NCBI RefSeq assembly: GCF_049856175.1
Contig: NZ_JBNDNA010000013.1
Span: 30,897 to 94,896 of the forward strand
Source of the DNA: JB111 sp049856175
GTDB taxonomy: Bacteria; Actinomycetota; Actinomycetes; Actinomycetales; Actinomycetaceae
Reading direction: 5' to 3'
Length of the DNA stretch: 64,000 nt
Part shown: in pieces, positions 1 through 8,313 of the stretch
Layout: each line of letters starts with the position of its first letter
How positions within the stretch are numbered: position 1 is the stretch's first letter
Translations under genes and position numbers: made by a program
Notes under the pieces: generated by a model
Database searches by the model: none
What the model was told of the DNA's origin: nothing
The model's input: only the letters and a program-made list of their open reading frames with translations

Positions 1-699
1 GATCCCCATGATGACGGCCGAGACGGGCACGGTGACGACGGCGACGATCGCGAGGCGCCAGTCGATCCACACCATCATCGCGAGCACGCCGACGATCGTC
101 AGCACGGACGTGATGAGCTGGGACAGCGTCTGGTTGAGGGCCTGCGTGATGTTGTCGATGTCGTTCGTCAGCCGGGAGAGCAGGTCGCCCCTCGAGCGGT
201 GGTCGAGCTCGGCGAGCGGCATGGCGTCGACCTTGGCCTGCACCTTGGCGCGCAGCCGGACGCCGACCCGCTGGACGACGACGTTGAGGATGAGCATGTT
301 CGCGGCCATCGCCATGGCACCGCCGGCGAACACGCCCAGCGCGATCCCGAGCGAGCGGGCCAGCTCGGTGCGGTCGAGGCCGGCTCCGGGCTCGAGGCCG
401 GGCATGGCGGCGAGCATGTCGGCCATCTCGTCCTGCCCGAACGACCGCAGGCCGGCGATGGCCTGGTCGAGGGTCACTCCCTCGGGGACGAGCCGGCTCG
501 CGAAGCCCTCGACGACGACGTCGGTCGCCTCACCCAGGTAGCGCGGGCCGAGCACGGAGAGGGTGACGGAGACGATGCCGAGCAGCACGACCGCGACCAG
601 GGCGAGCCGCTCGGGTCGCATCTCGGCGAGGAGCCGCCGGATCGTGGCGCCGAAGTTCGCGGGCCTCTCCCCGGGCATCGGCCGGTCCTGCCGGCTCAT
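1..699 (-). CDS. ABC exporter, membrane-domain part (cut by window edge)
   Basis: The first 233 codons of an ABC transporter whose 3' end, including the ATPase domain, lies outside the window. The translation has a hydrophobic helix soon after the start, a long extracytoplasmic loop, and the conserved 'SRLTNDIDNI' stretch typical of type IV exporter transmembrane domains. The ATG at 699 overlaps the stop of the upstream ABC gene (ATGA), so the two are translationally coupled. Adjacent exporter half-genes usually form a heterodimer. The substrate cannot be told from the sequence; multidrug or lipid export is the general family role. Confidence 0.9.
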   Translation of the reverse strand, partial: MSRQDRPMPGERPANFGATIRRLLAEMRPERLALVAVVLLGIVSVTLSVLGPRYLGEATDVVVEGFASRLVPEGVTLDQAIAGLRSFGQDEMADMLAAMPGLEPGAGLDRTELARSLGIALGVFAGGAMAMAANMLILNVVVQRVGVRLRAKVQAKVDAMPLAELDHRSRGDLLSRLTNDIDNITQALNQTLSQLITSVLTIVGVLAMMVWIDWRLAIVAVVTVPVSAVIMGI

Positions 700-2435
700 G
701 CCGCCTCCTCCGCCGAGATCTGGGACAGCACGATCTCGCGGTAGGTCTCGCTGGCCCCCATCAGCTCCTCGTGCGTGCCCCGGCCGACGACGCGACCGGC
801 GTCGAGGACCACGATCTGGTCGGCGTCCCGGACGGTGGAGACGCGCTGGGCGACGACGAGCACCGTCGCTCCCGTCGTCATCTGCGGCAGCGCGGCGCGC
901 AGGCGGGCGTCGGTCGCCATGTCGAGGGCGGAGAAGGCGTCGTCGAAGACGTAGATCTCACCGCCGTGGACCAGGGCTCGGGCGATCGCCAGGCGCTGGC
1001 GCTGGCCGCCGGAGAAGTTCTGCCCGCCCGGCTCGACGGCGGAGTCGAGGCCGTCGTCGAGGTCCGAGACGAACTCCGCCGCCTGCGCGACCTCGAGTGC
1101 CTGCCACAGCCTTTCCTCAGGCACCTCGCCCGAGCCGAGCGAGAGCGTCGACCGCACGGTCCCGCCGAACAGGTAGGCCTGCTGCGGGACCAGCGCGATG
1201 CGCGAGCGCACGTCCGGCAGGGCGGCGGCGCGGACGTCGACGCCGCCGATCCGCACCGAGCCCGAGGAGACGTCGAGCAGCCGGGGCAGCAGGTTGACGA
1301 GCGTCGTCTTGCCGGACCCGGTGGAGCCGACGACCGCCGTCGTCGTGCCCGGCTCGAGGGTGAGGGAGATCCGGTCGAGGACCGGCTCGTCCGCGCCGGG
1401 GTAGCCGAAGGTCACGTCGACGAGATCGACGCGGCGCCCCTCCGCGCGGTCGCCGATCGGCTCGGGCTGCGCCGGCGGGGCGATCGCGGGGGCGATGTCG
1501 AGGACCTCGACGATGCGCCGGGCGCAGACCGCGGCGCGCGGCACCATCATCAGCAGCATCACCGAGAACATCACGGACATGAAGATGAACATCAGGTAGC
1601 TGAGGAAGGCGACGATCGAGCCGATCTCCATCTGGTTCGCGTCGACGCGCAGGCCGCCGAACCAGACGACGAGCACCTGGCCGCCCATGATGAGCAGCTG
1701 CACCAGCGGGAAGGTGATCCCGAAGATCACGCCGATGCGCCGCTGCGTGCCGGCGAGCTCGTTCGAGGCGACGTCGAACGTGGCCCGCTGCGTGCCCTGC
1801 CGGGTGAAGGCCCGGATGACGCGGACGCCGGAGACCTGCTCGCGCATGAGGCGGTTGATGCGGTCGATGCGCTTCTGCACGACCTCGAACATCGGCCGGG
1901 CGAGCAGGATCGCGCCGAGCATGACGAGCAGCAGCGCCGGTACGGCGGCGACGATGAGCCACGACAGCGGCGGGTCCTCGCGGACCGCCATGACGATGCC
2001 GCCGACCATCATCATCGGCGACATGACGAGGAACATCGAGCCCATGAGGGTGAGCATCTGGACCTGGAGGACGTCGTTGGTCGACCTGGTCACCAGCGAC
2101 GGCGCGCCCACGGTGGACACCTCGGCCACCGAGAGTCGCTGGACCTTGGCGAAGACCGACCGGCGGATCGCGCCGCCCGCGCGGGCCGCCATGCGGGCGG
2201 CGAGGAACGCGGTCGTGATCTGGGCGGCCATCTGGATCGCCGAGATGCCGAGCATGACGAGCCCGATGCGGATCACGGCGCCGGAGTCGGCCGCCAGCAG
2301 CCCGTCGTTGATGACGTCCGCCGTGAGGCTGGGCAGCATCATCGCGGCCAGCGTCGAGACGAGCTGGAGCAGGAGGATCGCGCCGAGCGTGCGGGCGTGC
2401 GGACGTAGGTAGTACCTCAGGAGGCGCAGGAGCAC
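696..2435 (-). CDS. ABC exporter half-transporter (fused permease-ATPase)
   Basis: A 579-residue protein with an N-terminal six-helix exporter domain (about residues 1-300) and a C-terminal ATPase. Walker A 'GSTGSGKTT' lies near residue 370, signature 'FSGGQRQRLAIARAL' near 473 and Walker B 'YVFDDAFSALD' near 490. I chose the GTG at 2435 because AGGA sits 7 nt before it; an upstream in-frame ATG at 2516 has no comparable ribosome site and adds a polar, unconserved-looking leader. The gene overlaps the next exporter gene by 4 bases, so the pair probably forms a heterodimeric inner-membrane exporter. Substrate unknown. Confidence 0.92.
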   Translation of the reverse strand: MLLRLLRYYLRPHARTLGAILLLQLVSTLAAMMLPSLTADVINDGLLAADSGAVIRIGLVMLGISAIQMAAQITTAFLAARMAARAGGAIRRSVFAKVQRLSVAEVSTVGAPSLVTRSTNDVLQVQMLTLMGSMFLVMSPMMMVGGIVMAVREDPPLSWLIVAAVPALLLVMLGAILLARPMFEVVQKRIDRINRLMREQVSGVRVIRAFTRQGTQRATFDVASNELAGTQRRIGVIFGITFPLVQLLIMGGQVLVVWFGGLRVDANQMEIGSIVAFLSYLMFIFMSVMFSVMLLMMVPRAAVCARRIVEVLDIAPAIAPPAQPEPIGDRAEGRRVDLVDVTFGYPGADEPVLDRISLTLEPGTTTAVVGSTGSGKTTLVNLLPRLLDVSSGSVRIGGVDVRAAALPDVRSRIALVPQQAYLFGGTVRSTLSLGSGEVPEERLWQALEVAQAAEFVSDLDDGLDSAVEPGGQNFSGGQRQRLAIARALVHGGEIYVFDDAFSALDMATDARLRAALPQMTTGATVLVVAQRVSTVRDADQIVVLDAGRVVGRGTHEELMGASETYREIVLSQISAEEAA

Positions 2436-2522
2436 CCGGACATCCTGGCACTGCACCGACCGCTCGTCGTCATCGGTGCGCAGCGACCGGCCGTGCGCGC
2501 AGCGGGCAGCCGCCACGAACGA

Positions 2523-2560
2523 CGCCGGCCCCGGCAGCGCGGGGGCTGCCGGGGCCGGCG
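2523..2560 (-). terminator. Perfect 16-bp stem hairpin after the SPFH gene
   Basis: Bases 2523-2538 and 2545-2560 are exact reverse complements (left arm begins CGCCGGCCCC) around a 6-base loop. The hairpin starts 52 bases past the SPFH gene stop and lies between it and the ABC exporter operon. There is no T-run, which is common for GC-rich actinobacterial terminators. Confidence 0.7.
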
Positions 2561-2612
2561 GTCGGTCGGTACCGCGAGGGCTCCGTCGTCAGGGAGCCTG
2601 GCGGGCCGTGGG

Positions 2613-3935
2613 TCAGGCCCGCGACGGCGGCTGGCCGCCCGGGTTCCAGGCGCGCGTGGTGCCGGCCGGGCCCTGCCCGTGGGCGGGGCCACCCGTCGCG
2701 GGGCCGCCGGTCGCGGGCCCACCCGTGGGCGCACCACCCGCGGGCGCACCGGGCGCACCGGTCGTCGGACCACCCGGCGCCGCACCGCCCACCGGCGGAG
2801 CGCCGGCGTCGCCCGCGGCCCGGGACCGGGTCGCCCGGCGACCGCCGATGCCGGGCTCCTCGCTGACCTCGCTCTCGGCGCTCGCCACGTCGGCGCGCGC
2901 CTCGCGCAGCGCCTCCTGCGGGTCCTGCAGGCTCGGCGCGTCGAACGCGGTCGACGGCGGCGGGGTCGACGTCGAGGGCCCGCTCTCCGCGCTGTCGCCG
3001 TCGCCGCGCCGCGGGGGACGCGGCGGCGTCGGGGCGCGGAACGACCCGCCGCCGCTGCCGCCCTCGGGGCCGAAGGCGCTCGCGAGGGAGGCCATCGCAC
3101 CGGTGACCTCGGCGGGGATGAACCACATCTTGTTCGACTGCGTCTTCGCGATCTCCGGCAGCGTCTGGAGGTACTGGTAGGACAGCACCTTGTCGTCGGC
3201 GTCGGCGGAGTGGATGGCCTGGAAGACCTCGTGGATCGCGCGGGACTCACCCTGGGCCCGCAGGACGGCGGACTGCGCCTCACCCTCGGCCCGCAGGATC
3301 TGGGACTGCTTCTCACCCTCGGCGGTGAGGATCGCGGACTGCTTGACACCCTCGGCGGTGAGGATCGCGGCGCGGCGGTCGCGCTCGGCGCGCATCTGCT
3401 GCTCCATCGCGCCCTGGACGGACTGGGGCGGGTCGATCGCCTTGAGCTCGACGCGGTTGACGCGGATGCCCCAGCGGCCGGTCGCCTCGTCGAGCACGCC
3501 GCGCAGCCGGCTGTTGATCTGGTCGCGCGAGGTCAGCGTCTGCTCGAGGTCCATCGAACCGATGACGTTGCGCAGCGTGGTGACGGTCAGCTGCTCGATA
3601 CCGGTGATGTAGTTCGCGATCTCGTAGACGGCCGCGCCCGGCTCGGTCACCTGGAAGTAGATGACGGTGTCGATCGAGACCACGAGGTTGTCCGACGTGA
3701 TCACGGGCTGCGGCGCGAACGAGACCACCTGCTCGCGCAGGTCCACCCGGGCGCGCACCTTGTCGAAGAACGGGATGAGGACGTGGAACCCGGCGAACAT
3801 CGTCGAGTGGTACTTGCCCAGCCGCTCGACGATGAGGGCGCCGGCCTGCGGGACGATGACGACCGCCTTGCTGAGGATCACCACCACCGCGATGACGATG
3901 ACGCCGAGGATGATCCACTCGGTGATGCTGTCCAC
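2613..3935 (-). CDS. SPFH/stomatin-prohibitin family membrane protein (QmcA-like)
   Basis: 440 residues. An N-terminal transmembrane helix (about 5-25) is followed by an SPFH domain with the slipin-type run 'VPQAGALIVERLGKYHSTM' and 'LRNVIGSMDLEQTLTSRD'. Next comes a coiled-coil segment with repeated 'ILTAEGxKQS' units (about 195-235), and then a roughly 130-residue Pro/Gly/Ala-rich tail that looks disordered. The start is GTG at 3935 with AGGAGAG 5 nt upstream. An NfeD gene lies directly upstream on the same strand; SPFH and NfeD proteins commonly co-occur and act together in membrane microdomain organisation. The long low-complexity tail is the unusual part. Confidence 0.9.
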   Translation of the reverse strand: MDSITEWIILGVIVIAVVVILSKAVVIVPQAGALIVERLGKYHSTMFAGFHVLIPFFDKVRARVDLREQVVSFAPQPVITSDNLVVSIDTVIYFQVTEPGAAVYEIANYITGIEQLTVTTLRNVIGSMDLEQTLTSRDQINSRLRGVLDEATGRWGIRVNRVELKAIDPPQSVQGAMEQQMRAERDRRAAILTAEGVKQSAILTAEGEKQSQILRAEGEAQSAVLRAQGESRAIHEVFQAIHSADADDKVLSYQYLQTLPEIAKTQSNKMWFIPAEVTGAMASLASAFGPEGGSGGGSFRAPTPPRPPRRGDGDSAESGPSTSTPPPSTAFDAPSLQDPQEALREARADVASAESEVSEEPGIGGRRATRSRAAGDAGAPPVGGAAPGGPTTGAPGAPAGGAPTGGPATGGPATGGPAHGQGPAGTTRAWNPGGQPPSRA

Positions 3936-3983
3936 GTATCTCTCCTGTGTCGTGGGAACGACGGCCGCGGCCGGCCGACGGGT

Positions 3984-4523
3984 CTAGTAGCCGGGGGCGG
4001 GCCCGGGCCGGTACGTGGGTGGCACCTGGTCACCCGGTCCGAAGCCGGCGTTCCAGGGTCGCGCCGGCGGCGCGGTGCCGTAGGGGTCGCCGACGACGTC
4101 GAGCGGCGCGACGACGGCGAACGCCCCGTCGATCTCCACGACCCGCACGTCCTCGTCGGCCGGGCGGGGCAGGACGTCGGGGGCGGTGCGGGCCGACCAC
4201 ACCTCGCCGTGGAGCTTGACGCGACCCTCCCGGTCGGTGACCTCGGTGAGCGTGTGCGCGATCTGTCCGACCAGGCCGCGGATGTTCATCGGCGTGTCGG
4301 GCGTGGAGCGCGCGAGCATCTCCTTGACCCAGGGGCGCACCACGAAGAGCAGCGTGAGCGCGACGAGACCGGCGACGACCGCCTGCACCCAGATCGGGGC
4401 GCCGGTGAGCGCGACGAGCGTGCCGGCGGCGGCGCCGCCGGCCAGCATGAGGAAGATGAGGTCGACGGTGAGCATCTCGACGATGCCGAGCGCGATCGCC
4501 GTGACCAGCCAGATCCACCACAT
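3984..4523 (-). CDS. NfeD family membrane protein (short form)
   Basis: 179 residues: two to three hydrophobic helices at the N-terminus (about 1-68), then a soluble C-terminal OB-fold region (about 80-145) with 'IRGLVGQIAHTLTEVTDREGRVKLHGEVWSAR' style sequence, of which 'GRVKLHGEVW' is the family hallmark. It lacks the serine-protease domain of long NfeD proteins. The ATG at 4523 has AGGAGG 8 nt before it. It lies 48 bases upstream of the SPFH gene on the same strand, the classic NfeD-SPFH partner arrangement, presumably one transcript. Confidence 0.88.
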   Translation of the reverse strand: MWWIWLVTAIALGIVEMLTVDLIFLMLAGGAAAGTLVALTGAPIWVQAVVAGLVALTLLFVVRPWVKEMLARSTPDTPMNIRGLVGQIAHTLTEVTDREGRVKLHGEVWSARTAPDVLPRPADEDVRVVEIDGAFAVVAPLDVVGDPYGTAPPARPWNAGFGPGDQVPPTYRPGPAPGY

Positions 4524-4683
4524 GGTCCGACCTCCTCCCTGTAGGTACGGCCAGTCTACCGGTGCGACGTCCGCGCCACGGGGGCAGATCTGACCCGGAC
4601 GGAACGGGTCCGGGGCAGCCGGCGGTGCGAGCCGCTGCCGGCGGGTCCGAGGCCGCGGGCTGGTCGGGCCGCCGCGGACGGTG

Positions 4684-5469
4684 CTAGACGCTGCGGCGGG
4701 AGTGGTAGCGCCCCTCGTCGACGGTGAGGGTGAGCGGCATGCGGTAGAGCGAGGAGATCGCCTCGGCCGTGAGGACCTCCTCGATGGGACCGGCCGAGAC
4801 GGCCCGCCCCTCGTCCATGAGCATCGCGTGGGTGAAGCCGGGCGGGATCTCCTCGAGGTGGTGGGTCACGAGGATCATCACCGGGCCTCGCGGGTCGCGC
4901 GCGAGCCGCGCGAGCGAGGCGACGAGGTCCTCGCGACCACCGAGGTCCATGCCGGCGGCGGGCTCGTCGAGGACGAGCACCTCGGGGTCCGGCATGAGCG
5001 CACGGGCGATCTGGACGCGCTTGCGCTCGCCCGTGGACAGCGTCCCGAACGTGCGGTCGCGCAGGTCCTTCATGCCGACGTAGCTGAGCAGGGCGCGGGC
5101 CCGGCCGGTGTCGAGCTGCTCGTAGCTCTCGCGCCACCGCCCCTGGATGCCGTAGGCGCCGGTGAGCACGACGTCGAGCACGGTCTCCGACGCGTACACG
5201 CGCCGCTCGCCCGCCGAGGAGGCGAACCCGACGACCTGGCGGAGCTCGGCGACGTCGACGCGCCCGAGGCGCTCACCGATGACGTCGACCGTGCCGGTGG
5301 TCGGGAAGACCTGGCCGACCAGCAGCGAGACGAGCGTCGTCTTGCCGGCGCCGTTGGGTCCGACGATCACCCAGCGCTGACCGTCGTCGACCGACCAGTC
5401 GACCCCCTTGAGGAGCTCGGCCTGCCCGCGGCGCACACGGACGTCGGACAGCGTCAGGACATCACCCAT
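4684..5469 (-). CDS. ABC transporter ATP-binding protein, stand-alone
   Basis: 261 residues with Walker A 'GPNGAGKTT', signature 'LSTGERKRVQIARAL', Walker B 'VLVLDEPAAGMD' and H-loop 'LVTHHLEEI'. No permease is encoded next to it. The family resembles the ModF/YlmA-type cytosolic ATPases found near glycogen genes in Micrococcales; the partner and substrate are unknown. The ATG at 5469 has no purine-rich ribosome site, but a -10 hexamer TACGCT ends 7 nt before it, so the message is probably leaderless. Confidence 0.88.
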   Translation of the reverse strand: MGDVLTLSDVRVRRGQAELLKGVDWSVDDGQRWVIVGPNGAGKTTLVSLLVGQVFPTTGTVDVIGERLGRVDVAELRQVVGFASSAGERRVYASETVLDVVLTGAYGIQGRWRESYEQLDTGRARALLSYVGMKDLRDRTFGTLSTGERKRVQIARALMPDPEVLVLDEPAAGMDLGGREDLVASLARLARDPRGPVMILVTHHLEEIPPGFTHAMLMDEGRAVSAGPIEEVLTAEAISSLYRMPLTLTVDEGRYHSRRSV

Positions 5470-5476
5470 GGCACCC

Positions 5477-5482
5477 AGCGTA
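5477..5482 (-). promoter_or_regulatory. -10 hexamer TACGCT, leaderless start
   Basis: On the minus strand TACGCT is followed by 7 nt and then the ATG at 5469, placing the expected transcription start at or beside the A of the start codon. No convincing -35 is visible. Confidence 0.5.
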
Positions 5483-5494
5483 GGTCGCCGCCGT

Positions 5495-5518
5495 CGGGCG
5501 GGCGGCCCGACCCGCCCG
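5495..5518 (-). terminator. GC hairpin downstream of glgA-type gene
   Basis: CGGGCGGG (5495-5502) pairs with CCCGCCCG (5511-5518) around an 8-base loop. It lies 75 bases beyond the stop of the glycogen gene. It also sits just upstream of the next gene's -10, so it could affect that promoter. Confidence 0.45.
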
Positions 5519-5592
5519 GCCGCTCGGCCTCGCGAGGCTGCCGGCGGGCGCCCACGGCGTCGCCGCCCGGCCGGACCCCCGCCGCGGCCCGG

Positions 5593-6819
5593 CTACCGCC
5601 CGGCGAGGACCTGCTCGTACACGGCGATCGTGCGCTCGGCGACGGCGCTCCAGGCGAAGTGCTCCTCGACCCGGCGCCGGGCGGCGACACCCTGGGCGCG
5701 CGCCCGCCCGGGGTCGGTCGCCAGATCGGTCAGCGCCGCGGCCAGGTCGGCGTGGAACCGCTCGGGGTCCGTCGGCGTGCCCGTGCCGTCCTGCAGCTGG
5801 TCGATGGGCACGAGCGTGCCGGTCTCGCCGTCGACGATGACGTCCGGGATGCCGCCGGTGGCGGACCCGACGACCGGCAGGCCGACCGCCATGGCCTCGA
5901 GGTTGACGATGCCGAGCGGCTCGTACACGGACGGGCAGACGAAGACGTCGCAGGCGGCCAGGACGGCGACGAGCTGCTCGCGCGGCAGCATCTCCTCGAT
6001 CCACACGATGCCGGTGCGACGCTGCGCGAGCTCGGCGACGGCGCCGGAGACCTCGGCGGCGATCTCCTTGGTGTCCGGGGCGCCGGCGCACAGGACGACC
6101 TGCACCTCCTCCGGGAGCCGCTCGACGGCGGCCAGGAGGTGCGGCAGGCCCTTCTGCCGGGTGATCCGACCGACGAAGACGACGGCGGGCCGGTCCGGGT
6201 CGATGCCGTGGCGCTCGCGGGCAGCGGCGATCGCGGCCTCGCCGTCGGGGCCGGTGGGGCGGGCCCACTCGTCGAGGTCGATGCCGTTGTGCACCACGTG
6301 GACCTTGCCCGGGTCCACGCCCGGGTACGCGCGCAGGATGTCCTCCCGCATACCGTTCGAGACCGCGACGACGCCCGCCGCGCCCTCGTAGGCGGTGCGC
6401 TCGGCCCAGCTCGACAGCGCGTACCCGCCGCCGAGCTGCTCGGCCTTCCACGGGCGCATGGGCTCCAACGAGTGCGCGGACAGCACGTGCGGCACCCCGT
6501 TGAGCAGCCCGCCCAGGTGCCCGGCGAGGTTCGCGTACCAGGTGTGGGAGTGCACGAGGTCGGTACCGGCGAGCCGGTCGGCGATCTGCAGGTCCACGCC
6601 GAAGGTGCGCAGCGCGGCGTTCGCGCCCTCAAGCTCGGGCAGCTCGCCGTAGCCGGTGACGGGCACGCCGCCGGGTCCGTCCTCGCTGCGGGGGCCGTCG
6701 AACGCGTGGACCCGCACGTCGATGCGCGGGCGCAGGACGCGGGCCAGCTCCGAGACGTGCACGCCCGCGCCGCCGTAGATGTGCGGCGGGTACTCGCGGG
6801 TGATCAGGTCGACTCTCAC
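5593..6819 (-). CDS. glgA: GT4 glycogen synthase / maltose-1-phosphate synthase
   Basis: 408 residues, a retaining GT-B glycosyltransferase of family GT4. The N-terminal Rossmann domain starts 'RVDLITREYPPHIYGGAGVH'; the C-terminal domain has 'FVGRITRQKGLPHLLAAVERL' and the 'EPLGIVNLEAMAVGLPVV' E-x7-E motif. The actinobacterial member beside glgC (Rv1212c type) was renamed GlgM because it makes maltose-1-phosphate from ADP-glucose and glucose-1-phosphate; this protein is of that size and context, so glgM may be the better symbol. The start is GTG at 6819 with GAGGAGG 8 nt upstream; earlier in-frame codons run antisense into glgC. It is divergent from glgC, which supplies ADP-glucose. Confidence 0.92.
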   Translation of the reverse strand: MRVDLITREYPPHIYGGAGVHVSELARVLRPRIDVRVHAFDGPRSEDGPGGVPVTGYGELPELEGANAALRTFGVDLQIADRLAGTDLVHSHTWYANLAGHLGGLLNGVPHVLSAHSLEPMRPWKAEQLGGGYALSSWAERTAYEGAAGVVAVSNGMREDILRAYPGVDPGKVHVVHNGIDLDEWARPTGPDGEAAIAAARERHGIDPDRPAVVFVGRITRQKGLPHLLAAVERLPEEVQVVLCAGAPDTKEIAAEVSGAVAELAQRRTGIVWIEEMLPREQLVAVLAACDVFVCPSVYEPLGIVNLEAMAVGLPVVGSATGGIPDVIVDGETGTLVPIDQLQDGTGTPTDPERFHADLAAALTDLATDPGRARAQGVAARRRVEEHFAWSAVAERTIAVYEQVLAGR

Positions 6820-7059
6820 GGTGGGCCTCCTCGTTGCGGCACGATCGGGGCGCGCGTCCGCGCACGGCCCCACTCTGCCGACAACGCCAAGCCACGGCAA
6901 CGCACCACGTCGTGCGGGCCAGGGGCCGCGCCACCGGGCCGCCCGAGGTGCGCCCGAGGTGCGCCCGACCGGGGTGCGCGACCCCGACCGTCGAGGTCCG
7001 CGTGCCGGACGATCGCGCTCCGCCCGTCGGACCGCGTGCTCGGGATCACAGGTACCGCC

Positions 7060-7065
7060 TAGGCT
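7060..7065 (+). promoter_or_regulatory. -10 hexamer TAGGCT, leaderless glgC start
   Basis: TAGGCT ends 6 nt before the ATG of glgC at 7072, and no Shine-Dalgarno sequence is present, so glgC is probably translated from a leaderless message. The 252-bp glgA-glgC spacer holds the divergent promoters; no other element stood out. Confidence 0.55.
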
Positions 7066-7071
7066 GAGCCC

Positions 7072-8313
7072 ATGGCATCCCCACGCGTGCTCGCGATCGT
7101 CCTGGCCGGCGGCGAGGGTAAGCGGCTCATGCCGCTCACCGCGGACCGGGCCAAGCCGGCCGTCCCCTTCGGGGGCACCTACCGGCTCATCGACTTCGCG
7201 CTGTCGAACATCGTCAACTCCGGGTACCTGAAGATCGTGGTGCTCACGCAGTACAAGTCGCACTCGCTCGACCGCCACATCACCCAGACCTGGCGCATGT
7301 CGAACCTGCTCGGGAACTACGTGGCGCCGGTACCCGCCCAGCAGCGCAAGGGCAAGAACTGGTTCCTCGGCTCCGCCGACGCGATCTACCAGTCGCTCAA
7401 CCTCATCGACGACGAGCGGGCGGACATCGTGGTGGTGGTCGGTGCCGACAACATCTACCGCATGGACTTCTCCCAGATGGTCGACCAGCACATCGAGTCC
7501 GGGTTCCCGCTCACGGTGGCCGGGATCCGGCAGCCGCTGTCGCTGTCCGACCAGTTCGGCGTCATCCAGGCCTCGGCCGACGACCCGCACAAGATCGAGA
7601 GCTTCCTCGAGAAGCCGAAGGACGCCGAGGGCCTGCCCGACGCGCCCGACCAGATCCTCGCGTCGATGGGCAACTACGTGATGGACGCCGACGCCCTGCG
7701 CCAGGCCGTCATCGCCGACGCGGACGACTCCGGGTCGAACCACGACATGGGCGGCAACATCGTGCCGAGCTTCGTCGCCGAGGGCCGGGCGGGGCTGTAC
7801 GACTTCACGTTCAACGAGGTCCCCGGGGCCAGCGACCGGGACAAGGCGTACTGGCGCGACGTCGGAACCGTGGACGCGTTCTACGAGGCCAACATGGACC
7901 TCATCTCCGTGGTCCCGGTGTTCAACCTCTACAACGATCAGTGGCCCCTGCACACCGGCTACCACGGGCTCGCCCCGGCGAAGTTCGTCTACGGGCACCA
8001 GGAGCGCCTGGGCCACGCGCTCGACTCGATCATCTCCCCCGGCGTCATCATCTCCGGCGGCGAGGTCGTCGGCTCGATCCTCTCCCCCGGCGTCCGGGTG
8101 AACTCGTGGTCCTCGGTGCGGGACTCCGTCCTCTTCGACGGCGTCCAGGTCGGCCGCAACGCCACGGTGAACAAGGCGATCCTCGACAAGAACGTCGTCG
8201 TCGAGCAGGGCGCAACCATCGGCGTCGACCACGAGCACGATCGTGCGCGCGGCTACACCATCACCCCGGGGGGCATCACCGTCGTCCCCAAGGGGATGAC
8301 GGTCACGAGGTGA
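7072..8313 (+). CDS. glgC: Glucose-1-phosphate adenylyltransferase
   Basis: 413 residues. It makes ADP-glucose from ATP and glucose-1-phosphate, the committed step of glycogen synthesis. The N-terminal nucleotidyltransferase motif 'LAGGEGKRLMPLTADRAKP' is followed by 'PVPAQQRKGKNWFLGSADA' and 'GADNIYRMDF'; the C-terminal third is a left-handed beta-helix with hexapeptide-type repeats ('GGEVVGSILSPGVRV'). The start follows a -10 hexamer at leaderless spacing. It is divergent from the glgA/glgM gene and overlaps serB by 4 bases. Confidence 0.96.
   Translation: MASPRVLAIVLAGGEGKRLMPLTADRAKPAVPFGGTYRLIDFALSNIVNSGYLKIVVLTQYKSHSLDRHITQTWRMSNLLGNYVAPVPAQQRKGKNWFLGSADAIYQSLNLIDDERADIVVVVGADNIYRMDFSQMVDQHIESGFPLTVAGIRQPLSLSDQFGVIQASADDPHKIESFLEKPKDAEGLPDAPDQILASMGNYVMDADALRQAVIADADDSGSNHDMGGNIVPSFVAEGRAGLYDFTFNEVPGASDRDKAYWRDVGTVDAFYEANMDLISVVPVFNLYNDQWPLHTGYHGLAPAKFVYGHQERLGHALDSIISPGVIISGGEVVGSILSPGVRVNSWSSVRDSVLFDGVQVGRNATVNKAILDKNVVVEQGATIGVDHEHDRARGYTITPGGITVVPKGMTVTR

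Noticed and set aside
4681..7062. Long plus-strand open frame (793 codons) across the ABC ATPase and glgA/glgM genes
   Set aside because: It runs antisense to two genes with full motifs; its product is Asp/Arg/Val-rich low complexity with no domain, a usual artefact of very GC-rich DNA.
5593..8238. Extension of the GT4 gene to 881 codons through glgC
   Set aside because: The first 470 or so codons would be antisense to glgC; a GTG with a perfect GAGGAGG site at 6819 gives the family's normal length.
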